DNA from: Corynebacterium sp.
Lineage (GTDB): Bacteria; Actinomycetota; Actinomycetes; Mycobacteriales; Mycobacteriaceae
Assembly (NCBI RefSeq): GCF_030538285.1
Contig: NZ_JAUNUG010000019.1
Coordinates: forward strand, 1-54,524
DNA length: 54,524 bases
Reading direction: 5' to 3'
Shown here: positions 21,021 to 29,157 of the stretch, in pieces
Position numbering within the stretch: the first letter of the stretch is position 1
How the letters are laid out: each line of letters begins with the position of its first letter
The notes under the pieces: model-generated
Databases searched by the model: none
Seen by the model: the letters and a program-made list of their open reading frames with translations, nothing else
What the model was told of the DNA's origin: nothing
Program-made: the position numbers and the translations under genes

Positions 21021-21542
21021 ATGACCAACAAGACCGCAACTGCGACTCTGCACACCAACCAGGGTGACATCGTCATCGAGCTCTTCGGCAACCACGCCCC
21101 GGCCACCGTCGACAACTTCGTCGGCCTGGCTGATGGTTCCAAGGAGTACTCCACCGAGAACGCTTCCGGCGAGAAGTCCGGCCCGTTCTACAACGGTGCC
21201 GTGTTCCACCGCGTCATCGACGGCTTCATGATCCAGGGCGGCGACCCGACCGGCACCGGCCGCGGCGGCCCGGGCTACATGTTCGCCGACGAGTTCCACC
21301 CGGAGCTCCAGTTCGACCGTCCGTACCTGCTGGCCATGGCTAACGCCGGCCCGGGCACCAACGGTTCCCAGTTCTTCATCACCGTCGTCCCGACCCCGCA
21401 CCTGAACAACCGCCACACTATTTTCGGTGAGGTTGTGGATGAGGAGTCCCGCAAGGTCGTCGATGCTATCGCCACCACCGCGACCGATCGCATGGACCGC
21501 CCGAACGACCCGATCTTCATCGAGTCCGTCACCATCGCTTAA
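21021..21542 (+). CDS. ppiA: Cyclophilin-type peptidyl-prolyl isomerase
   Basis: Cytoplasmic cyclophilin, 173 aa, catalysing cis-trans isomerisation of prolyl bonds during folding. The full cyclophilin core is visible: [59 protein letters not shown] and HTIFGEV. There is no signal peptide. The start is set at ATG 21021 from homology and the leaderless -10 at 21008. The upstream extension in frame is spurious. The ppiA-rhomboid order near oriC is conserved in actinobacteria. Confidence 0.96.
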   Translation: MTNKTATATLHTNQGDIVIELFGNHAPATVDNFVGLADGSKEYSTENASGEKSGPFYNGAVFHRVIDGFMIQGGDPTGTGRGGPGYMFADEFHPELQFDRPYLLAMANAGPGTNGSQFFITVVPTPHLNNRHTIFGEVVDEESRKVVDAIATTATDRMDRPNDPIFIESVTIA

Positions 21543-21556
21543 GTTCCAGAAGCTGT

Positions 21557-21588
21557 GGCCCGCACGTCGCTTTTCGACGTCGCGGGCC
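21557..21588 (+). terminator. Terminator of ppiA
   Basis: GGCCCGCACGTCG pairs with CGACGTCGCGGGCC, followed by TTTCCCTTTT. The dispersed motif (as GCTTTTCGACG) forms the loop and one side of the stem. Confidence 0.85.
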
Positions 21589-21613
21589 TTTCCCTTTTCC
21601 TCATGGAGTCACC

Positions 21614-22261
21614 GTGATCACCCTGCGCCGTTTCTGGGCCGAGGCCCCGGCCACCGTCTTATTCACTGCTCTGGCGGTCATCGTGTACCTCATCACCGCC
21701 GCTGAGTCGTTGTCGCTGATGAACAATTTGCATGATTCGGCCCTGGGCCGGGCGTGGGTCCTTTATGGCCCGGAGGTGTCCTCGGGTGGGTGGGATCGCC
21801 TGCGTGCGCTGGGGGCGGTGTTCCTCCACATCGACTTAGGTCACGTGGCGATCAACAGTTTCCTGCTCATGTTGGTGGGCAGGGAGATCGAGAAGTTCGC
21901 GGGGACAGCGCTGTATGCGGCGGCGTTTCTGGCGGGCGGCATCGGGGCGAGCGCCACGGTGCTGTGGATGGACTGGGCGCAGCCGACGGCCGGGGCCTCG
22001 GGGGCACTGTTCGCGCTCATGATGTTACTCGTCGGAGTGGCGCGGGTGCGGGGTGGGGATCTGCGGGCCCCGCTGACACTCGTCGCGGTGAACGTGGCTT
22101 ACACGTTTGTGGCGCCATCAGTGTCATTGTGGGGGCACCTGGGTGGGTTGTTCGCGGGGGCGGTGATGGTGTGGTTTTTCGTGCACCGGGAACACCGTGT
22201 GCGCTGGGCGGGGGTCCTTGCAGTGTTGGCTGCGTCCTGTGCGGCGGTGCTGGTCGTCTGA
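21614..22261 (+). CDS. Rhomboid family intramembrane serine protease
   Basis: A 215-aa membrane protein with about six helices. Rhomboids cleave transmembrane substrates inside the bilayer with a Ser-His dyad. Seen: HVAIN (the conserved HxxxN of TM2), the catalytic serine in AGASGALFAL and the histidine in SLWGHLGGLFAG. The start is GTG 21614; an ATG at 21603 is out of frame. The natural substrate is unknown. It follows the ppiA terminator by 25 nt. Downstream lies the crgA-side DnaA-box cluster. Confidence 0.9.
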   Translation: MITLRRFWAEAPATVLFTALAVIVYLITAAESLSLMNNLHDSALGRAWVLYGPEVSSGGWDRLRALGAVFLHIDLGHVAINSFLLMLVGREIEKFAGTALYAAAFLAGGIGASATVLWMDWAQPTAGASGALFALMMLLVGVARVRGGDLRAPLTLVAVNVAYTFVAPSVSLWGHLGGLFAGAVMVWFFVHREHRVRWAGVLAVLAASCAAVLVV

Positions 22262-22276
22262 CCTGTGAGTGGGAAG

Positions 22277-22531
22277 TTATCCACAGGCTGGGGATAAAAC
22301 TGTGGAGAATGTGAAGAATCTCTCGATCCGGGCACACTCCACAGCCTGTGGATAACTGTGTGAACAGTTTTCCCCACCTGCGCAAATGTTCGAAACTCCT
22401 GCGGAAATACCAGGTACATTGTATGCTCTTGAGTTCTGCGGGCGTGTCATTCGAATAATGACATCCGTGTAACTATCCACAGTGTGGATAACTCCTGTGG
22501 ATAGTTTCAAGGGGTGTGGATCGGTGGATAA
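22277..22531. promoter_or_regulatory. Dense DnaA-box cluster between the rhomboid gene and crgA
   Basis: Perfect TTATCCACA boxes occur at 22277-22285 (plus), 22347-22355 (minus) and 22483-22491 (minus). One-mismatch boxes occur at 22301-22309, 22473-22481, 22496-22504 and 22523-22531, and a weaker one at 22515-22523. This is as dense as the dnaA-dnaN origin, 18 kb away. The stretch 22262-22650 has no gene. It could titrate DnaA, regulate crgA, or act as an accessory origin element. Confidence 0.8.
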
Positions 22532-22650
22532 ACCGGTGGATTCCTCTACGAGGCTGGGGATAACTCACCCGGTTGTTCACAACTGTCACAACCGCCCCGA
22601 TCCTCCCTGGCGAAGCACTTCACAACGTTGGCAGGTCGAACGCCGACACC

Positions 22651-22690
22651 AAAAAACCACCCCGCCCGCGATCATCGCGGACGGGGTGGT
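22651..22690 (-). terminator. Terminator of crgA
   Basis: On the minus strand ACCACCCCG...CGGGGTGGT with an inner CCGCGAT/ATCGCGG stem is followed by TTTTTT. It lies about 20 nt after the crgA stop. Confidence 0.92.
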
Positions 22691-22711
22691 CAGCACCCGT
22701 GAAGTTGAGAG

Positions 22712-22984
22712 CTAGCGCCAGCCCATCGTCATGAGCAGGCCGATGATGAACAGGCCGAAGCCGATGCCGTAGTTCCACACACCGAGTTCCACCATGAAGG
22801 GGATCTGGTGGCCGGCGAGGTAGTTGACCACCAGCCAGGCCAGGCCGAGGAGCATGAGCCCGAACATGATGACCTTGTACCACAGCGGGGTGCCACCGGT
22901 GTTGATCTTCACCGGGGTGCGGTTGGCGCTCGAGGTGGAGGAGGTGGTGGGCAGTGCGCTGCGGGTGATCTTCGCCTTGGGCAT
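22712..22984 (-). CDS. crgA: Cell division protein CrgA
   Basis: CrgA, 90 aa, is an actinobacterial two-helix membrane protein that helps place septal FtsZ, FtsI and wall enzymes. It begins [12 protein letters not shown] and carries [21 protein letters not shown] (helix 1) and [21 protein letters not shown] (helix 2, ending the protein), matching the family exactly. ATG 22984 has GAAAGG upstream. It stands 53 nt after pknB on the same strand, with its own terminator. The upstream non-coding cluster of DnaA boxes is downstream of this gene in transcription sense. Confidence 0.95.
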   Translation of the reverse strand: MPKAKITRSALPTTSSTSSANRTPVKINTGGTPLWYKVIMFGLMLLGLAWLVVNYLAGHQIPFMVELGVWNYGIGFGLFIIGLLMTMGWR

Positions 22985-23037
22985 CGTCAGGGGCCTTTCA
23001 ACGTCGGGTGTCAGGTGGGTCTAAGAGTAGCAGCGGT

Positions 23038-24978
23038 TTAACCGCGTCGGCCGAGGAGCCCGTCGAGGGGGTTGGCCGGCCTGGGGTCGGGGTCGTCGTC
23101 GGGGATGAACACGCCGACGTCGAACTCCCACAGCCGCAGGGTGACCACCGCGTCCTTGCGGAACTCGGTGCCAGCGGTGGGGTTGTGGGCGGCGGTGAGG
23201 CCGGCGTCGACAAGCGCGCCAGTTTTGACCGGCTCGCCGATCCGCAGCTCGCCGGTCCAGCCGGCGGATTCCAGGGCCGCGCGGGCGTCGGCCTCGTTGC
23301 GGCGGGTGAGATCCGGCATGGTGATGATCATGCCGTTGGAGACCTCCAGTCGCACGGTGGTGCCCGGGCGGGCCTGGGCGCCTTCGTTTTCCACGGTGAG
23401 AACGCGGCCCTCCGGCTCGGCGGAGTCGACCATGTCGACCTGCGGGATGAAGCCCAGGCTGTCGAGGGTCGCCTCCGCCTGCTCGACCTGCATGCCGGAC
23501 AGCGCCGGGATGCGGATGAGCGCAGGACCCGTGGAGACGGTGATGGTCACGCGGGAGCCCTTCGGCACCTGCGCGCCAATCGGCGGGCTCTGGTCCATGA
23601 CGCGCCCAGCGGTGATGTCGTCGGAGGTATCCTCCTCGACCTGTTGCTCCAGCAGCAGGCCGACATCGGCGAGCGCGCGTTCGGCCTCGGCGGGAGTCAT
23701 GTCGGTGACGTCCGGGACGTCGGTGATCTCCCGCCCGCTGGACACCGTCAGCGTGACCGAGGTCCCCGGTTGCAGCTGCGAACCGGCGGTCGGGTTGGTC
23801 CGGATGACCGTGCCGCGCGGGATGTCGGGGGAAGGCTCCTCGTTGATGTCGACGCGCAGCTCCAGCGCCTCCAGACGGGCGGTCGCATCCTGGCGGGACA
23901 ATCCGGTGACATCCGGGACAGACACCATCTGCTGGGAGGACTGGTTCCGGTCGGCGACCATGTCCCACACGAAGCCACCACCAATGCCCAGGGCGATGAT
24001 GGCCAGCAGCGCCGCCAGCCACACCATCCACCGGTTACGGGGTGGTTCCTCCTCGCGGACCACGGGGGTCAGCTCGGTCGGGGCTTCCGATATCGGCTCC
24101 GGTTCCGCGATGTAGTGGCGGGCGGCCTCGGTGACGGCGTTGCGGGACAGGCGCTGCAGATCCTCACCCATCGCGGCGACCGACTGGTAGCGGTCCGCGG
24201 GGTGCTTGGCCATGGCGGTGAGCACTACGGCGTCGATGTTGACGGCGGCGGTGGGGGAGAGGGCGTCGATAAGCGACGACGGTGCCTCCGGATCCTCCTG
24301 CACATGCTGGTAGGCGACGGCGAACGGTGTCTCACCGGAAAACGGTGGGCGGCCGGTGACAGTTTCGTAGAGGACGCAGCCGAGGGCGTAGACATCGGAA
24401 CGCGCGTCGGCGGCCTTGCCGCGCGCCTGCTCCGGGGACAGGTACTGGGCGGTGCCGATGACCGCGGAGGTCTGCGTCATCGCCGAGGTCGAATCGTCGA
24501 GGGCGCGGGCGATGCCGAAATCCATCACCTTCACCTCACCGGTGTTGGTGATCATGATGTTCGCCGGCTTGACGTCGCGGTGGATGATGCCCGAATCGTG
24601 GCTGTGCTGCAGCGCATCCGCCACGGGCAGGAGTACACCGGCGGCGCGCGCCGGGGTCATCGGGCCGTCCTCGCGGACGATGTCGCGCAGGGTCCGGCCG
24701 TGGACGCGTTCCATGACGATGTAGGGGACGTCGATGCCGTCGATAACCGTCTCACCCGTGTCGAGCACCGCGACAATCGACGGGTGGTTCAGTTTGCCCG
24801 AGTTCTCTGCTTCTCGACGAAAGCGTTCCCGGAAACTGACATCGCGCGCCAACTCCAGGCGCAGCATTTTCACCGCCACGCCACGCCCCAGGAGGCTGTC
24901 CTGCGCGGCGAAGACCTCGGACATGCCGCCGGTGCCGATGATCTCGGCCAGCTCGTAGCGGTCCCCGACGACAGTCAT
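23038..24978 (-). CDS. pknB: Serine/threonine protein kinase PknB with four PASTA domains
   Basis: Transmembrane Hanks-type kinase that senses peptidoglycan fragments and controls growth and division. The product is 646 aa. The kinase domain (1-270) has a GTGGMSEVF loop, Lys37 and HRDVKPAN with Asp135, then DFGIA and the activation loop TQTSAVIGTAQYLSPEQ. One transmembrane helix lies near 325-345 (VWLAALLAIIALGIGGGFV). Four PASTA repeats follow (VPDVTGLS..., VPDVTDMT..., IPALSGMQ..., MPDLTRRN...). A short acidic/proline tail ends in GLLGRRG. It overlaps the pknA stop by one base. Confidence 0.98.
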   Translation of the reverse strand: MTVVGDRYELAEIIGTGGMSEVFAAQDSLLGRGVAVKMLRLELARDVSFRERFRREAENSGKLNHPSIVAVLDTGETVIDGIDVPYIVMERVHGRTLRDIVREDGPMTPARAAGVLLPVADALQHSHDSGIIHRDVKPANIMITNTGEVKVMDFGIARALDDSTSAMTQTSAVIGTAQYLSPEQARGKAADARSDVYALGCVLYETVTGRPPFSGETPFAVAYQHVQEDPEAPSSLIDALSPTAAVNIDAVVLTAMAKHPADRYQSVAAMGEDLQRLSRNAVTEAARHYIAEPEPISEAPTELTPVVREEEPPRNRWMVWLAALLAIIALGIGGGFVWDMVADRNQSSQQMVSVPDVTGLSRQDATARLEALELRVDINEEPSPDIPRGTVIRTNPTAGSQLQPGTSVTLTVSSGREITDVPDVTDMTPAEAERALADVGLLLEQQVEEDTSDDITAGRVMDQSPPIGAQVPKGSRVTITVSTGPALIRIPALSGMQVEQAEATLDSLGFIPQVDMVDSAEPEGRVLTVENEGAQARPGTTVRLEVSNGMIITMPDLTRRNEADARAALESAGWTGELRIGEPVKTGALVDAGLTAAHNPTAGTEFRKDAVVTLRLWEFDVGVFIPDDDPDPRPANPLDGLLGRRG

Positions 24979-26372
24979 CAGGTACCTCCGTTGGTGAGGT
25001 TCCCCAGATCATCGACGAGTTGATCCAGGCCGGGGATCTCCGGCGCGGCGGGTGGCTCCACCGGCGGCTCCGGTTCTGGTTCCGGAGTCGGCTCCGGGGT
25101 GGGGGTGACCCACTCGGTGACGGTCTCCGGGGCTTGTTCGGTGGTCGGCTCCGGGGTCGGCTCCGGTTCCGGGGTGGGCGTGACCCACTCGGTGATGATC
25201 TCCTGGCTGGTGGGCTGCTCGCTGGTGGTCGGCTCAGTGGAACCGCCCTCGAACAGGCCGGCCTGCCACGCCAGGTACATGCCGCCGCCGAGCAACCCCG
25301 CGATGAGCAGGGCCAGCAGCAGGCCGGTGCCGAAACCACTGTCATTGCGACGCGGCTGCACGGCTGGTTGCTGTGGCACCGGGGTGCGGGGTGCGGGGTG
25401 GATGGTCTGGGCAGGGCGGATCGTCGTGGGGTTGGTCACCGCGCCGAGCATGCGGGTCGACTCGGTCGGGGAAGGCTCCCGGGCGACCTGCGTCATCGCC
25501 GCCGATGCCGGCTGCGGGGGGCGCTTGCCCAGGCGGACGGCGGACACGGCCAGGGCCATCTCATTGCCGTCGGCGAAGCGTTGCTGCGGTTCCTTACGCA
25601 GGGCGATGCCGATGAGCTCGCGGGCCTCGGCGCTGACCTGCGTGGACAGGGCCGGCGGGGACTGCGAGATATGGGCCAGTGCTACCGACACCGAGGAGTC
25701 CCCGGTGAACGGGCGCTGCCCGGCGAGCATCTCGTAGCCGACGACACCGAGGGAATAGATGTCGGAGGCGGAGGTGACGTCCTTGCCCTGCGCCTGCTCG
25801 GGGGAAACGTACTGCGCGGTGCCCACGACCATGCCGGTGCGGGTCAGCGGCACGGCGGCCGCGGCCTTCGCGATACCGAAGTCCGTGATCTTGACCTGCC
25901 CGTTCTGGGTGATCATGAGGTTGCCCGGCTTGATGTCGCGGTGCACCAGGTCCATGCGGTGGATGATGGACAGACCATGGGCGGCCTGCTCGAGGACATC
26001 CAGGGCGAGCGACTCGTCGAGTGTCTTCTCCCGGGCCAGCAGGTCCGCCAGCGATTCGCCGCGGACATATTCCATGGCGATGAAGCAGAAGGTGTGGCCG
26101 GCGGGGTCGGGGATCTCCCGGTAGTCGTAGGTGCGTACGACGTTGTCGGAGTCGATGAGCTCGGCGGTTTCTGCTTCGTTGCGGAAACGGGTGAGGAACT
26201 CCCGGTTGTCGGAGAATTCGGGGCGCAGGATCTTCAGCGCCACCTCACGGTCGTGGACGAGGTCGTCGGCGAGCCAGACGGTGGACATGCCGCCGTGGCC
26301 GATGATCCACTGCAGCTGGTAGTCGCCGCCGATGAGTTCCTGGAGCCTGTCGCGGCCGTCGATGTCAGCCAT
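24978..26372 (-). CDS. pknA: Serine/threonine protein kinase PknA
   Basis: Second essential-type kinase of the cluster, 464 aa. The kinase domain has GHGGMSTVW, Lys47, HRDIKPGN with Asp146, DFGIA and TRTGMVVGTAQYVSPEQ. The juxtamembrane region is proline/arginine-rich. One helix (FGTGLLLALLIAGLLGGGMYLAW) precedes an extracytoplasmic P/E/T tail in which TEWVTPTPEP occurs twice, mirrored by a DNA repeat near 25098 and 25166. The start at ATG 26372 overlaps the pbpA stop by one base (TGATG) and is better spaced from GGAGG than ATG 26375. Confidence 0.97.
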   Translation of the reverse strand: MADIDGRDRLQELIGGDYQLQWIIGHGGMSTVWLADDLVHDREVALKILRPEFSDNREFLTRFRNEAETAELIDSDNVVRTYDYREIPDPAGHTFCFIAMEYVRGESLADLLAREKTLDESLALDVLEQAAHGLSIIHRMDLVHRDIKPGNLMITQNGQVKITDFGIAKAAAAVPLTRTGMVVGTAQYVSPEQAQGKDVTSASDIYSLGVVGYEMLAGQRPFTGDSSVSVALAHISQSPPALSTQVSAEARELIGIALRKEPQQRFADGNEMALAVSAVRLGKRPPQPASAAMTQVAREPSPTESTRMLGAVTNPTTIRPAQTIHPAPRTPVPQQPAVQPRRNDSGFGTGLLLALLIAGLLGGGMYLAWQAGLFEGGSTEPTTSEQPTSQEIITEWVTPTPEPEPTPEPTTEQAPETVTEWVTPTPEPTPEPEPEPPVEPPAAPEIPGLDQLVDDLGNLTNGGT

Positions 26373-27805
26373 CATGCACCTCCTGCGGCGTCGAGGACGG
26401 CACGCCCGATGGGGGAGGCCACCTGTCCACCGGTGGCGCCGGTGCCCAGGCCGCCACCATTCTTCACGACGACGCCCACCGCCACATCCGCATCCGGCAG
26501 GTACGCGACGTACCACGTGTGCGGGGCGGTGTTCTCGTCGCCGTGCTCGGCGGTACCGGTCTTGGAGGCGATGCCCGCGCGGCCGCCGGCGGTGTTGCGC
26601 TCGGAGGCCAACATCAGCTCCTCCAGCTGGGCGGCCACCTCCGGGGTGATGGCCTGGGTGACCTCGTGCGGGTCGGCCGAGCGCAGTTCCTTAAGGTCCG
26701 CACCCGTGATCTTATCGACGACATACGGTTCCATCCGGCGTCCCTCGTTGGCGACGGTCGCCGCCATCACCGCCGCCTGCAGCGCCGACATGGTGACGTC
26801 GCGCTGGCCGATGGCACTTTGGCCGAGGGCAGCATCATCGCTGATGTCGCCGAGCCCGCCGGGGGAGGTGGGCAGACCCAGGTCCGGTTCCTCGCCGATG
26901 CCGAAGGCCTCCGCGGTGGAACGCAGGGCATCCGCGCCGACGTCGACGGACATCTGCACGAAGGCGGTGTTGCAGGACAGGGAAAACGCGGTCTCCAGGG
27001 TGACCTCGCCGCCGCCGGCGCAGGCCTGACCGCCGTAGTTGGTCAGTGTCGTCGTGGTGCCCGGCAGGGTGATCTCCGGGGCGCCGGTGAGCATCGAGTT
27101 GGCGGAGTAGCCATTGCCCAGACCTGCGGCGGTGGTGATGATCTTGAAGATCGACCCCGGCGGCAGGGTGTCCTGCGTGGCGTGGTTGATCAGTGGGTTA
27201 CCCGGGGCCTGGGTCACCTGCGTCCACGCCTGCTCGGCGGTTGCCGGGTCGACGATGGCGTTCGGGTCATAGCCGGGGGAGGACGCCAGGGCCAGCACCT
27301 CACCACTCGACGGGCGCAGAGCCACGACCGCACCCTCATAACCGTTGCCGCTGAGCTGCTGGTGGGCGATCTGCTGCATATTCGGGTCGAGGGTCAGTTC
27401 CAGGTTCGCGCCGACACTCTCCTGGCCGGTGATCGTGTCCATCCACCGGGAGGTGAACAGGGCCGGATCGGTGCCGTTGAGCACCTGGTTGTAGGAGGCC
27501 TCTAACCCGGAAGCACCGTACTGGTCAGACAGGTACCCCGTGACCGGCACGAAGGCAGCCGGATCAGCCGAAGGATAAGAACGCTGGTAGAAACCGTTGG
27601 CATCCTGCGTGGAGGAAGCCAACACCATGCCCCCGCTGGCGATCTGCCCGCGTGGGATGGATTTCAGCTCATAGAAGCCACGCTGATTGAGCGGGTTGTT
27701 GGCGTACTGCTCCTCGCGGAAACCCTGCACCCAGGTGAGGTTGACCAGAAGGACCAGGATGAGCAGCACCGCGAAGCCGGCGGCGAAACGAAGCGAACGA
27801 TTCAT
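26372..27805 (-). CDS. pbpA: Penicillin-binding protein PbpA (transpeptidase)
   Basis: Class B PBP, 477 aa, cross-linking peptidoglycan outside the membrane. An N-terminal signal anchor (FAAGFAVLLILVLLVNLTW) is followed by the dimerisation domain. The transpeptidase domain has its three motifs: SIFK (Ser218-Lys221), SCN (277-279) and KTG (415-417). The order with rodA, pknA and pknB is the actinobacterial standard. The ATG overlaps the rodA stop by 4 nt, so the operon is tightly coupled. Confidence 0.97.
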   Translation of the reverse strand: MNRSLRFAAGFAVLLILVLLVNLTWVQGFREEQYANNPLNQRGFYELKSIPRGQIASGGMVLASSTQDANGFYQRSYPSADPAAFVPVTGYLSDQYGASGLEASYNQVLNGTDPALFTSRWMDTITGQESVGANLELTLDPNMQQIAHQQLSGNGYEGAVVALRPSSGEVLALASSPGYDPNAIVDPATAEQAWTQVTQAPGNPLINHATQDTLPPGSIFKIITTAAGLGNGYSANSMLTGAPEITLPGTTTTLTNYGGQACAGGGEVTLETAFSLSCNTAFVQMSVDVGADALRSTAEAFGIGEEPDLGLPTSPGGLGDISDDAALGQSAIGQRDVTMSALQAAVMAATVANEGRRMEPYVVDKITGADLKELRSADPHEVTQAITPEVAAQLEELMLASERNTAGGRAGIASKTGTAEHGDENTAPHTWYVAYLPDADVAVGVVVKNGGGLGTGATGGQVASPIGRAVLDAAGGA

Positions 27806-29157
27806 CGCGCACCACCCGCCTGGGCGCTGAAGAGGCCGGTGCCGGGGGCGGCGTCGATAAGCGGGTCCTGCTCGGCAGGACGGCGCGCGGAATGGGAAAT
27901 CCGCAACAACAGGCCGAGAAGAATGTAGTTCGCCATGAGGGAGGAACCGCCGGCGGACATGAACGGGGTGGTCAGCCCGGTCATGGGCATGAGCGCGGAG
28001 ATACCGGCAGTGACCACGAACACCTGGATCGCGATCGTCAGAGACAGGCCACCGGCGACGAGCTTGCCGTAGGTGTCGCGCACCTGCAGTGCCGCGCGGA
28101 AACCGCGGGTGATCAGCAGTGCGAACAACACCAGCACCGCGGCGATACCGACCAGGCCCAACTCCTCAGCAACGGCCGCCAGGATGAAGTCAGAATGTGC
28201 CACGGGCACGATCTCCGGGTGGCCCTGGCCGAGGCCGGTGCCGGTCACCCCACCCCAGGACATGCCGAACAGGGCCTGGGATAGCTGGTAGCCGGTGGAA
28301 TCGTAGTTGGCCACCGGGTCAAGGAAATTGGTCACCCGGTCCTGGATCTTCGCCGAGACCTGGTACACGGCCGTACCGCCGGCGGCCACCAGCATGACGC
28401 CGATGAGCAGCCAGGAGGCACGCCCGGTCGCCAGGTACACCATGCCCAACACGGTCGAGAACAGCAGCAGCGCAGGGCCGAAGTCATTGGAGGCGGCCAT
28501 GATGAGAATGGCGATGGCCCACACCAGAAGGATCGGCGCGAGGTCGCGCAGGCGTGGGAAATCCAGGCCGAGGAAACGGTAACCGGCCACGTTGAACAGC
28601 GCGCGCTTGGAGGCCAACAGCTGCGCGAAGAACAACAGCAGCAGGATCTTGGAGAACTCACCCGGCTGCACAGAGAAGGGACCGATGGTGATCCAGATGC
28701 GGGCATCAGCGTTGATCGACGTCGGCCACACCAGTGGCAACGCCAGCAGGATGAGTCCCAGCAGGCCCAGCAGGTAGGAGAATTTCGACAGGTGTCGGTG
28801 CTGGCGCACCACAAACAGCACCCCGACTAACAGGACGATGCCCACCAGCGTCCACATCACCTGCCGCGAGGCCAGCGACGTGCCGTTGGCGATGTCCAGC
28901 CGGTGGATGACCACCAAACCGATGCCGTTGAGCAGGGCCGCGCCAGGCAGCAGCAGCTGATCGGCGTGCGGAGCGGTGATGCTCAGCGCCACGTGCGCGA
29001 TGGTGAACACCACGATGAAACCGGCGATCAGCTGCAGCATGTCCGTGGTCAGGGCGTTGCCCTGCGAGAGCTCCAGGCTGGCCAGCATCACGGTGAGGAT
29101 GACGGCGGCGAGGATGAGCAGGAAAAGTTCGGTACGGCGAGCCAGCAGGCGCGACAT
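27802..29157 (-). CDS. rodA: FtsW/RodA/SpoVE family peptidoglycan glycosyltransferase
   Basis: SEDS-family polymerase of 451 aa with about ten helices, which builds glycan strands with the class B PBP encoded next to it. Recognisable motifs include GLVVIHRLD, WITIGPFSVQPGEFSKILLLL and the C-terminal LMPMTGLTTPFMSAGGSSLMANY, the RodA/FtsW signature. The ATG at 29157 directly follows the pstP stop (no gap). Assignment to RodA rather than FtsW rests on this cluster position. Confidence 0.95.
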   Translation of the reverse strand: MSRLLARRTELFLLILAAVILTVMLASLELSQGNALTTDMLQLIAGFIVVFTIAHVALSITAPHADQLLLPGAALLNGIGLVVIHRLDIANGTSLASRQVMWTLVGIVLLVGVLFVVRQHRHLSKFSYLLGLLGLILLALPLVWPTSINADARIWITIGPFSVQPGEFSKILLLLFFAQLLASKRALFNVAGYRFLGLDFPRLRDLAPILLVWAIAILIMAASNDFGPALLLFSTVLGMVYLATGRASWLLIGVMLVAAGGTAVYQVSAKIQDRVTNFLDPVANYDSTGYQLSQALFGMSWGGVTGTGLGQGHPEIVPVAHSDFILAAVAEELGLVGIAAVLVLFALLITRGFRAALQVRDTYGKLVAGGLSLTIAIQVFVVTAGISALMPMTGLTTPFMSAGGSSLMANYILLGLLLRISHSARRPAEQDPLIDAAPGTGLFSAQAGGAR

